Positions 8,216 through 15,712 of a stretch of 64,000 bases of DNA are shown here, piece by piece. The DNA comes from Sunxiuqinia dokdonensis (GTDB lineage Bacteria; Bacteroidota; Bacteroidia; Bacteroidales; Prolixibacteraceae). How positions within the stretch are numbered: the stretch's first letter is position 1; each line of letters opens with the position of its first letter. Position numbers and translations under genes: made by a program. The notes under the pieces are model-generated. The model searched no databases. It was not told where the DNA came from and saw only the letters and a program-made list of their open reading frames with translations. Location of the stretch: NCBI RefSeq assembly GCF_001270965.1, contig NZ_LGIA01000018.1:1-64000 (forward strand). The letters run 5' to 3'.

Positions 8216-10924
8216 ATGGAAAGTAACTTATTAAAATTGAAAAACAGACTGGATCATTTCCAGGTGTTTGAGGAAAACCAGGTCTTAACGGAAGAACAGC
8301 TCAACCAGGTGGTGACTTATCTCGATCAGCAAACCCGCATGAGCCGTCGGAATTTACATGGCTACGGAACGGTTTGTGGTTTGCATGTCAGCTTGGTTAA
8401 CCGGCTGATTCAGCTCTCCAAAGGTTGTGGGTTGACCAGTGATGGCGATTTGTTGGAATGGCCCTCGGATACGACTTTCCCCAACTTCAGGTTGTTTAAG
8501 GATGACAACGTCAACTATCCCATGCTTTTGGATGCCGTTGTTTATGAGTTGTTGCCGGCGGGAGTCAAAAAGGAGGGGCAATTTAGCTTTTCGCAATTCA
8601 GCCAGCAAAGTCAGAAAAAGCTGAGTGATTTTGCGGTCGTGCTTTACCTGGAAAGCTACTTGTTCGATCCGGACATCTGTACCGGCGGCGATTGCGACAA
8701 CAAAGGACAAACACAGCTCAATCAGTTGCGGGTGCTGTTGGTTCCAAAATCATTGGCCTCAAAACAGCCCAGTTTGCTTTCAGCCGGCAAATCCTTCTTC
8801 CAGCTTAGCAAGCTTTCGATTCAGCGTTTGGTGCTTACGCCCGGATCGATTGACAGCTACACGAAGCTGGCCAATGCTTATCAATCCATCATCTCATCAA
8901 CCAGCCAATCGCTGCAGGCTGCCCTGAAATCAAGCTATTCGCAATTGAGCTTTTTGCTCGCTGACTCATTTAGCACCCAAAATCCGACGCCGGAATGGAA
9001 CCAGAAATTGGGACAACTGGCCGGAGCTACGACTACGGCAGGAAAGCAATATCGCTACGCTTTTTTGAAAGACCTGGTGCAAGCTTACAATGAGTTTGTG
9101 GACTCGTGCTACCAGCTGAACGTGGCCTGTTTGCCGGATATTAATTTGTCACCCAAGCATCTGTTTATTGGCGATGCTGCCGCGCAAATTGAAGACAAAA
9201 AGGATCCGTTCCGCCAGCATTTTGTAGAAACGCCATTTCAATCTGACGGGAAAGAGAAACTCCAGCGGTGTTTGTTTCTTTTTAAACGGATAGGGGCCTT
9301 GATCGAATCGGCTGATTTCACCAATCGGGAAGATCTGAAAATCACCCCTTCAACCCTGCATACTTGTTTGGGGAATCGGGCAATTCCGGCTTACTACCAG
9401 GTGATGGGAGACGCGCAGCTGCTGGAAAAATGGAGTTTTGAACGGACACAGAGAGACGAGGAGCTTAGCATTTATTCCTATCATGCGCCGGAGTATTCTC
9501 AATTGCCCGAGGTTCGGAGCCCGCTGAGTTATGATTTGACGGCTTACGATCATTTCCGGATTGAAGGCCATTTGGGACAACCTTTTCGAACCGCATTTGA
9601 TACACTACAAAGCATGATTCGGGCACACAACTTACCAATCAAGGTGCTGCCCATCATGATTGAAACGGACTTTAACCGGGCGTGGGTTTGGCCGGGCTTG
9701 AAGTACTATGGAATGGAAATTCTGCATAAACTCTACCGCGATGAGCTGGTTAACAACCTGAATGAACTGAAAGTGTTCAATGTAGAGCTGAACAGCAAAG
9801 TGCAGGCGGCCAATGACGAAGAACTGCCGCCGTTGAATATCGAATCCAATTCCTTATCGCTGAAAGCATTCACGGCGCAGCAAACCAATTTGGTTAACCA
9901 GAAGATTACCGAAACGAAGAACTTTTTGGCCAAATCCATCGTTGATTTTGACCACACGTCGTTCGAGAATAATTATAAAGAAGTGGTATCGCAGGGCGCA
10001 GTGCTCAACAAAGGCATCAAAGGCGTGACCTTTGCTTCGGCCTATACGCCGCTTGAAAAAACGGTGAACAACATCAACTTCAGCAAACTGAAAGGCCTGG
10101 CTGACTTAGTCAAAAAGCGGGAGGAAAAAGACAAGGAGAAATCGATGCTGCAAAGCTTTATTGAAAGCCACCCCGGACTGGAACACACGGGTGGTGTACC
10201 TCGCGGCGGAACATTTGTGTTGCTGTACAGTTCGTCCACCAGCAGGGTCGTGGCCGACATGAGCCTGCCATATTGGTATGTCGATGAGCCGGTTTCGGAA
10301 GTGCCCGAAGAGTCGGATGTTTCGGACAACAACCTGGTGCTGGACTGGAAGTTCAACAACGATATTTTTGTGTACACCAACCAAAACAACAAGCTGAAAG
10401 AAAGCATTTCGAAACTGAACTTACAGCTGGATCAGTTCAAATTCGAATTGGATACGCAGAAAACCAACCTCAATTCGTACCAGGGAAGTATCAACACGCT
10501 TATTCAAACCATACCAAACTACCAGATCGATTACGGAAAGATCGGAGATTTGGGTGTCAATGTGAAGGATGCGGATCTGGCTGGTAATTTGGGCATCCTC
10601 AATCAAATGAATGATTATAAAATGCATTTGGAAAACCAAATCAATACTGGTGTGGCCACAGAAGCAGAAAAGGCGGTTTACAATGATATGGAGCTTGTTA
10701 TGGCCGGCATTGTAGAGGACACAATCGTTAAAACGTCCAAAACATCGACCGATATTGCCCGCGATAGCGACGAAGCCAAATCGTTGGAAATAGTGGCGGA
10801 TGTGTCCAAAAACCTGAAAACGGAAGGTGCAGTCAGCAAAGTTCGGGGCGCTGTGGAAAGCGTCAAGACCGGATCGACTTCCAAAGCGATTTATTTAGAC
10901 CAATTGAATAAGTTTAATTTTTAA
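8216..10924 (+). CDS. Large eCIS-associated protein of unknown function
   Basis: I cannot assign a function to this 902-residue protein. Its N-terminus (residues 1-80) holds a distinctive pattern, LTEEQLNQVVTYLDQQTR then NLHGYGTVCGLHV then a Gly-rich GCGLTSDGDLL segment, which I recall from uncharacterised proteins in Bacteroidota eCIS loci. A middle region is rich in helices, and residues about 720-765 look like a coiled coil. There is no signal peptide or membrane segment. It lies 64 bp after the Afp12-like gene and 22 bp before the tape measure gene, the place where fibre or accessory baseplate proteins can sit. A structural or fibre-adaptor role is inference only. Confidence 0.6.
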   Translation: MESNLLKLKNRLDHFQVFEENQVLTEEQLNQVVTYLDQQTRMSRRNLHGYGTVCGLHVSLVNRLIQLSKGCGLTSDGDLLEWPSDTTFPNFRLFKDDNVNYPMLLDAVVYELLPAGVKKEGQFSFSQFSQQSQKKLSDFAVVLYLESYLFDPDICTGGDCDNKGQTQLNQLRVLLVPKSLASKQPSLLSAGKSFFQLSKLSIQRLVLTPGSIDSYTKLANAYQSIISSTSQSLQAALKSSYSQLSFLLADSFSTQNPTPEWNQKLGQLAGATTTAGKQYRYAFLKDLVQAYNEFVDSCYQLNVACLPDINLSPKHLFIGDAAAQIEDKKDPFRQHFVETPFQSDGKEKLQRCLFLFKRIGALIESADFTNREDLKITPSTLHTCLGNRAIPAYYQVMGDAQLLEKWSFERTQRDEELSIYSYHAPEYSQLPEVRSPLSYDLTAYDHFRIEGHLGQPFRTAFDTLQSMIRAHNLPIKVLPIMIETDFNRAWVWPGLKYYGMEILHKLYRDELVNNLNELKVFNVELNSKVQAANDEELPPLNIESNSLSLKAFTAQQTNLVNQKITETKNFLAKSIVDFDHTSFENNYKEVVSQGAVLNKGIKGVTFASAYTPLEKTVNNINFSKLKGLADLVKKREEKDKEKSMLQSFIESHPGLEHTGGVPRGGTFVLLYSSSTSRVVADMSLPYWYVDEPVSEVPEESDVSDNNLVLDWKFNNDIFVYTNQNNKLKESISKLNLQLDQFKFELDTQKTNLNSYQGSINTLIQTIPNYQIDYGKIGDLGVNVKDADLAGNLGILNQMNDYKMHLENQINTGVATEAEKAVYNDMELVMAGIVEDTIVKTSKTSTDIARDSDEAKSLEIVADVSKNLKTEGAVSKVRGAVESVKTGSTSKAIYLDQLNKFNF

Positions 10925-10946
10925 TCAAGCATAACACCCCAGAACA

Positions 10947-12431
10947 ATGAAGAAAACAAATACACATATCATTCAGGATTTTAGGATGGAGTTAGATATG
11001 GAGAATCAGAAAAGTGGAAAACAGGTGCTGGATTCGGCCAACGCGCTGATGAAGGGTAAAATCATTCCAATCACTGAAAGGGCTCTGAACGAGTGGGCCG
11101 ATGAAAACCGGAACATTCATCTGGATCGGCTGGAAATTGATTTGGGCACCATTCCGTTGGATGAATTTGTGGATGCCCTGCCCGATGCTTACGAACGCCA
11201 GATCAAGGAAACTTTGAAAAAGCTGTTTGTTCATGACAAGACCGGATCGAAAAAGAAGATCCGGCAAAGTGGAGAAGCAGCTGCCTTGCTCGATCAACTG
11301 TTGTTTTACCTGAAAGAGGGCGTATTTCCCTGGCAGCATCATCAGGAAGCCTACCAAACCCTTGATGAAGTGGTTCTGCAGATTCTTCATGCTGAAAAGG
11401 AAAACTTGACGAGGCAATTGAAGCCACTGCTCAAGCATGAGGATTTGGTTAACCGGCTGATCGGCACGTTACGACCCGATACGCTCGATCTGCTTTTGGC
11501 TGAGCTCACCTTTTCGGATGTTGCCACCCGGGCCTTGCTGCTCGTTGGTGAGCTTGTTCGCTATAGCCACTTGCGGAAACTGCACTGGAGCCGCCAGCAA
11601 ATTGGACTTGCGGTTTACAAACAGGCCTTTCGGCGCGTAGCTCACAACGAAGTTATTTTCACCGAACGAACGATTGCGCTGGCCTTGTATGAACTGTTTC
11701 TCGCTCTAAAACAAGATGATGAACAATGGCTGAAGTTCAGTGGCCGGTTTGCACGCTTTGCTCAAAAAGAGCGGTTTCTTTCTCAGTTTGAAGATCTTCC
11801 GGAAGCGTTGAAAAAGCTGGAGAAATCCGGTGCTTCTATCTGGGGATCGCGTACAAAAGACAAGTCAGACGTCAGCCGGACGGAAACCACGGAAGCCAGC
11901 GATGTCCGCGAACCGGCAGCGGAGAGCGAAATTGTTTGTAACATCAACAACGCAGGCTTGATCCTGCTTTATCCGTATCTCAAAACGATTTTCAGCCGGC
12001 TGAATTGGCTGCACAAGGAGCGGTTTGTCAGCAACGATGCACAATCCAAAGCGCTTTTGCTGACCGATTATCTTGTTTTTGGTGAGGAAGGTACAGCCTC
12101 CGAAAACCAAATGATTCTCAATAAAATCCTTTGCGGAATTGACCCAAAAGCATCGCTAAATCCTTTGCTCGTTCTTTCCGAAAATGAGAAACAAGAAGCA
12201 AACGACTTGCTGACTTCGGCCATTAAGCATTGGGTGGTGTTGAAAAATACATCGCCTGAAGGCTATCGGCATTCCTTTTTGAGGCGCACCGGTGTGCTCA
12301 GATTTAAGGATGAAGGGTGGTACTTGCACGTAGAACGCAAAAGCTACGATATGCTTTTGGAATCGATGCCTTACACGATTAGCTTGATTCGATTGCCGTG
12401 GATGAATAATAAATTGGTTGTGGAATGGTGA
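10947..12431 (+). CDS. Contractile injection system tape measure protein (Afp14-type)
   Basis: This 494-residue protein fits the CIS tape-measure family, which sets the length of the inner tube. The N-terminal signature is visible near residues 25-95: a helix, then a DRLEIDLG motif, IPLDEFVDAL, and a basic helix ending in LKKLF. The C-terminal half carries the other recurrent block, NNAGLILLYPYLKTIFSRLNWL (about residues 332-353), and KWVVLKNTSPEGYR-like and FLRRTGVL segments. It overlaps the ATPase start by 7 bp, so the two are translationally linked, as in other eCIS operons. Confidence 0.85.
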   Translation: MKKTNTHIIQDFRMELDMENQKSGKQVLDSANALMKGKIIPITERALNEWADENRNIHLDRLEIDLGTIPLDEFVDALPDAYERQIKETLKKLFVHDKTGSKKKIRQSGEAAALLDQLLFYLKEGVFPWQHHQEAYQTLDEVVLQILHAEKENLTRQLKPLLKHEDLVNRLIGTLRPDTLDLLLAELTFSDVATRALLLVGELVRYSHLRKLHWSRQQIGLAVYKQAFRRVAHNEVIFTERTIALALYELFLALKQDDEQWLKFSGRFARFAQKERFLSQFEDLPEALKKLEKSGASIWGSRTKDKSDVSRTETTEASDVREPAAESEIVCNINNAGLILLYPYLKTIFSRLNWLHKERFVSNDAQSKALLLTDYLVFGEEGTASENQMILNKILCGIDPKASLNPLLVLSENEKQEANDLLTSAIKHWVVLKNTSPEGYRHSFLRRTGVLRFKDEGWYLHVERKSYDMLLESMPYTISLIRLPWMNNKLVVEW

Positions 12432-13777
12432 CCGATAAACTCATAGGAAATGCGTTGTCGCTTGAAAGCGAACTGCGTTGGTTTGCAGCGGTTTTGGAGG
12501 CGAGACTGAAGCTTTACTTGAAGCAGGACGCTCCCGTTGAATCCATCTATGATTTGACGCCACCGGACTTTGGCGACGAGCAGTCTGTTTATTCCGAGTT
12601 TGTTCAATACTACAATTTATCATTTGCCGAGCGGATTTTGCTCCTACTGGCTTTGGTGCCACATATCAAACCCGAATTGCTCGATCCGCTCTTTGCGTCG
12701 AACGGACAAACGAACCGCGGATGGACGGAGTTTGGCGGCGTTCAGGGTAAAAACCATGGGGGATTTGTACCGACCGGCGAGACGTTCATTTTTATGATGG
12801 CTGGTGGTTCGCTGAAAGATCGTTTTGTGCTGACCGACATTTTTGGTGCTGAACATGTTTTTGCCAAGCACCAGATTTTACAGTTGGAACATGCGCCCGA
12901 CGGCGAGCCTTTCCTGTCGGGAACGATCCAGATTTCGCGCGATATTCTGGACTACCTAACGGTTGGCGAAGTTCACCGGCCGGTGATGAGTTCGCGCTTT
13001 CCGGCCAAACGGATTACCACGGAGCGCGAATGGGGCGACTTGGTGGTGGATGAAAAGACTTTTCAGCAAATTGAAGAGATCAAAACTTGGCTCGATTATG
13101 GCCATGCCTTGCTGTATGATTGGGGAATGAGCAAAAAGCTGCGGAAAGGGTATCGTTGCTTGTTCTACGGTCCGCCGGGAACGGGGAAAACCATGACGGC
13201 CTGCTTGCTGGGCAAGGATACCAACCGCGATGTTTACCGGATTGATTTGTCGCTGGTGGTTTCGAAATACATTGGCGAAACAGAAAAAAACCTGTCCAAC
13301 ATCTTCAACCAGGCCGAAAACAAAAACTGGATCCTGTTTTTTGATGAAGCGGATGCGCTTTTTGGTAAGCGGACGAGTGTCTCGGATGCACACGACCGCT
13401 ATGCCAACCAGGAAGTGTCGTACCTGCTGCAACGCATTGAAGATTACAACGGGCTGGTGTTGCTGGCTTCAAACCAAAAGGATAACATGGATGAAGCCTT
13501 CACCCGCCGGTTCGACAACATCATCAACTTTAGCCTGCCGCGCCCCGACCAGCGACTGAAAATATGGGAGCAAGCCTTTGCGGAGAAATCGACCTTAGCC
13601 GGCGATATCTCGCTCAAAGAAATTGCAAAAGGCTATGAACTCTCGGGAGGGGCTATTATGAACGCCGTAGGCTATGCCTCATTGATGACCTTAAAAAAGA
13701 ATTCGCACGAAATCAGTAAATCTGATCTGATTGCCGGCGTGAGAAAGGAATATACGAAAGAAGGACGAACGGTTTGA
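12425..13777 (+). CDS. AAA+ ATPase of the eCIS (Afp15/Pvc15-type)
   Basis: This 450-residue ATPase is the conserved AAA+ component of eCIS loci, thought to help assembly or cargo loading before the particle is released. Walker A is GPPGTGKT (about residues 249-256), Walker B is LFFDEADALFG (about 303-313), sensor 1 lies in LLASNQKD, and the arginine finger is in FTRRFD. The N-terminal 200 residues are a family-specific domain that probably binds substrate. It starts inside the end of the tape measure gene. All catalytic motifs are intact, so an active enzyme is expected. Confidence 0.92.
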   Translation: MVTDKLIGNALSLESELRWFAAVLEARLKLYLKQDAPVESIYDLTPPDFGDEQSVYSEFVQYYNLSFAERILLLLALVPHIKPELLDPLFASNGQTNRGWTEFGGVQGKNHGGFVPTGETFIFMMAGGSLKDRFVLTDIFGAEHVFAKHQILQLEHAPDGEPFLSGTIQISRDILDYLTVGEVHRPVMSSRFPAKRITTEREWGDLVVDEKTFQQIEEIKTWLDYGHALLYDWGMSKKLRKGYRCLFYGPPGTGKTMTACLLGKDTNRDVYRIDLSLVVSKYIGETEKNLSNIFNQAENKNWILFFDEADALFGKRTSVSDAHDRYANQEVSYLLQRIEDYNGLVLLASNQKDNMDEAFTRRFDNIINFSLPRPDQRLKIWEQAFAEKSTLAGDISLKEIAKGYELSGGAIMNAVGYASLMTLKKNSHEISKSDLIAGVRKEYTKEGRTV

Positions 13778-13800
13778 GTTGAGGAAATGGGAGGCATTAA

Positions 13801-14868
13801 ATGATGAAATTTAAAAACGGAGACGATATGAAACGGAACATACAGGAATCAAGCGAAACAAAAAGCAGAGCGGTTGCCAATACCGTGAGCCCGGTTCAGG
13901 CCAAGCGAAACAACGATCTGCCGGAAGAATTACAAGCTAAAATGGAAACATCCTTTGGCTCGGACTTTTCGAACGTCAAAATTCATAAAAATTCAAAGAA
14001 GGCTGCCAAACTGAATGCGCTTGCTTTTACGCAAGGTGAACAAATTCACTTTGCGCCAGGCCAGTTTAATCCGCATTCGAAATCTGGTCAGGAATTAATT
14101 GGACACGAAATGGCCCACGTCACCCAGCAGCGGCAAGGTAGAGTCAGTTCAACCGGGACGGTAAACGGCATGCCCATGAACCGGGACAAAGGCTTGGAAA
14201 GTGAAGCTGATACGATGGGGAAGCAAGCGGCACAAGCTAAATTTCCGGCTAGCAAAACTCCCTTTGTGCAGCAAGTAAAACCTACTCCTGTGTCAAGCGA
14301 TGTTACTCAGTTTGCGCTACCGGCAGTTGTCGCGGCCATGGGAGCCGCCGAGTGGATTGCTGCCGGCGCTTTAGGTTATACCATTGCCAATGATGTTTTG
14401 TCTACCACATCGGGCGACGTGAGTTATTCATTTGATGAAGTTGATGGTGTGCTACTTCCTACCGGAGGTAGTGATGTTGCAGCTCATCGTGCGGCGCATC
14501 CCAATGCGCAGATTTACGAAGCGACCCACTATTTTGCCATTTGGAAAGGATGGGAAGACACCCGGAAGATGGGGATCAAATTTGGAATTACTTTTCTGTA
14601 TGATGATGCCGGAGCTATTGGGAATATTTCGTTGAGCCTTATTGAAGTGTATGACTGGGCAGCCTGGGGAGGCAATGTCAATGTCAATATTACGTCGAGA
14701 AGTCTGGCCAGCGGTTTTGCCTCATTCCGGTTTACGATAAATGTTGGCGTCAATAATTTCATGGGATTAAATGAAGTGCCAGGATCCGTGCAATTACTTT
14801 TAAGAGGAGGTGACGGTGATCTGCGCTTAGTTGCCGATAATTTTTATGGTTTTACAGAAATTGGATAA
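13801..14868 (+). CDS. DUF4157 protein, candidate eCIS cargo or effector
   Basis: This 355-residue protein has an N-terminal DUF4157 domain (about residues 38-145), a domain strongly linked to eCIS loci. It shows VKIHKNSKKAAKLNALAFTQG, HFAPGQF and a metalloprotease-like GHEMAHVTQQ motif (HExxH at 102-106), with a downstream ExEAD (about 133-137) that could be the third ligand. Residues 171-196 are strongly hydrophobic and could span or insert into a membrane. The C-terminal 155 residues are beta-rich, with repeated aromatic and Gly/Asn strands, and match nothing I recognise. Position just after the ATPase fits a cargo gene. Cargo status and toxicity are inference. The start could also be at the in-frame ATG at 13804 or 13828. 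Confidence 0.8.
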   Translation: MMKFKNGDDMKRNIQESSETKSRAVANTVSPVQAKRNNDLPEELQAKMETSFGSDFSNVKIHKNSKKAAKLNALAFTQGEQIHFAPGQFNPHSKSGQELIGHEMAHVTQQRQGRVSSTGTVNGMPMNRDKGLESEADTMGKQAAQAKFPASKTPFVQQVKPTPVSSDVTQFALPAVVAAMGAAEWIAAGALGYTIANDVLSTTSGDVSYSFDEVDGVLLPTGGSDVAAHRAAHPNAQIYEATHYFAIWKGWEDTRKMGIKFGITFLYDDAGAIGNISLSLIEVYDWAAWGGNVNVNITSRSLASGFASFRFTINVGVNNFMGLNEVPGSVQLLLRGGDGDLRLVADNFYGFTEIG

Positions 14869-14950
14869 CACGGAGCTTTGCCTTCAAAATACGTTTCATC
14901 GCGTGTAAATGCAACAAATTACTTTTATAAGATTTTAATACACTGTTGGT

Positions 14951-15355
14951 ATGCCCGAAATTCACATTAAAGTGCACAACGTCGATAGTCAATATCCTCC
15001 ACTTGATCCACCGAAGAAGCGACGGGAGAAAAAGCTTCAAGTCAGCTTGCTCGATTGCCTTCTGTTGAAGGTGGCTGTGGAATTTGAGACGAATGACGCT
15101 GGCCTGAGGATTATATCTATTCAGGTACCCGAGTCAGATAAAATACCAGAGTCCGAGGCTCAAGTCAACATCACGACCAACCACACGATTTACGATGAAA
15201 AGCCAGCCAGCCGAATTGTGTTGAATCTATCGTATAACAATGGACTTCAAAACGAAGTTGGAAGTTGTGTGCTTAAATTAACGCAGCAAGGCATCATTGT
15301 GCTCCATACTAAAACCGACAACATCATCATTTTCAAACTCGATGGCCAAACTTAA
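14951..15355 (+). CDS. Hypothetical protein at the end of the eCIS locus
   Basis: This 134-residue protein has no family I recognise. It begins with a charged, proline-rich stretch (residues 15-28) and continues as a mostly beta pattern of alternating hydrophobic residues, with no signal peptide or membrane segment. It lies 82 bp downstream of the DUF4157 gene on the same strand and is followed by the hairpin-repeat array. It may be a chaperone, adaptor or immunity-like partner of the DUF4157 protein, but this is only suggested by position. A real gene is likely because its frame and composition match the neighbours. Confidence 0.55.
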   Translation: MPEIHIKVHNVDSQYPPLDPPKKRREKKLQVSLLDCLLLKVAVEFETNDAGLRIISIQVPESDKIPESEAQVNITTNHTIYDEKPASRIVLNLSYNNGLQNEVGSCVLKLTQQGIIVLHTKTDNIIIFKLDGQT

Positions 15356-15512
15356 GTGCTTTCGTCAATTTACGCGACATTTGATTTGAAAAGGAAGTCG
15401 CCATCAGTATTTTGTGACGACAGGTTCATTGGCAGGAAGTGTATATGAATCCCAACAGCAAGATCGAATATCAATCGAAAGTTGAATAAAAGAAGCTGGA
15501 ACCAGCTTGCTA

Positions 15513-15708
15513 CCCCTTCCATAAGGGGTGATAGCCCCTTACCTAGGGGGTAATAACCCCTTGCATAAGGGGTAATAGCCCCTTGTCTAAGGGGTAACAG
15601 CCCCTTGCCTAAGGGGTAATAACCCCTTGTCTAAGGGGTAACAGCCCCTTGCTTAAGGGGTAACAGTCCCTTCCGAAGGGGCAATCGTCCCTTGCTTAAG
15701 GGGTAAAG
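15513..15708. repeat. Nine tandem 21-22 bp hairpin repeats
   Basis: The 357 bp gap between the orphan gene and the E1 dehydrogenase gene holds nine head-to-tail units. Each is a short palindrome, CCCCTT-N4-AAGGGG, plus a 6-bp linker such as TAATAG or TAACAG. Units start at 15513, 15535, 15557, 15579, 15601, 15623, 15645, 15667 and 15688. The first seven are exactly 22 bp and the last two are 21 bp and more divergent (TCCCTT start). Every unit can fold into a 6-bp stem on either strand. The array stops 4 bp before the TAG of the minus-strand E1 gene, so it forms that gene's 3' untranslated region and also terminates the eCIS side. Confidence 0.9.
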
Positions 15709-15712
15709 ACGG

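Noticed and set aside
4-14868. Type VI secretion system
   Set aside because: VgrG-like and PAAR proteins occur, but the AAA+ ATPase is the Afp15 type rather than ClpV, tape measure and Afp11/12-like proteins are present, and no membrane complex is seen.
13801-14868. Active metalloprotease
   Set aside because: The HExxH motif is a regular part of DUF4157 and does not by itself prove proteolysis; I keep it as a cargo candidate only.
15513-15708. CRISPR array
   Set aside because: Units are 22 bp with only 4-6 variable bases and no spacers of 25 bp or more; no cas genes are seen.
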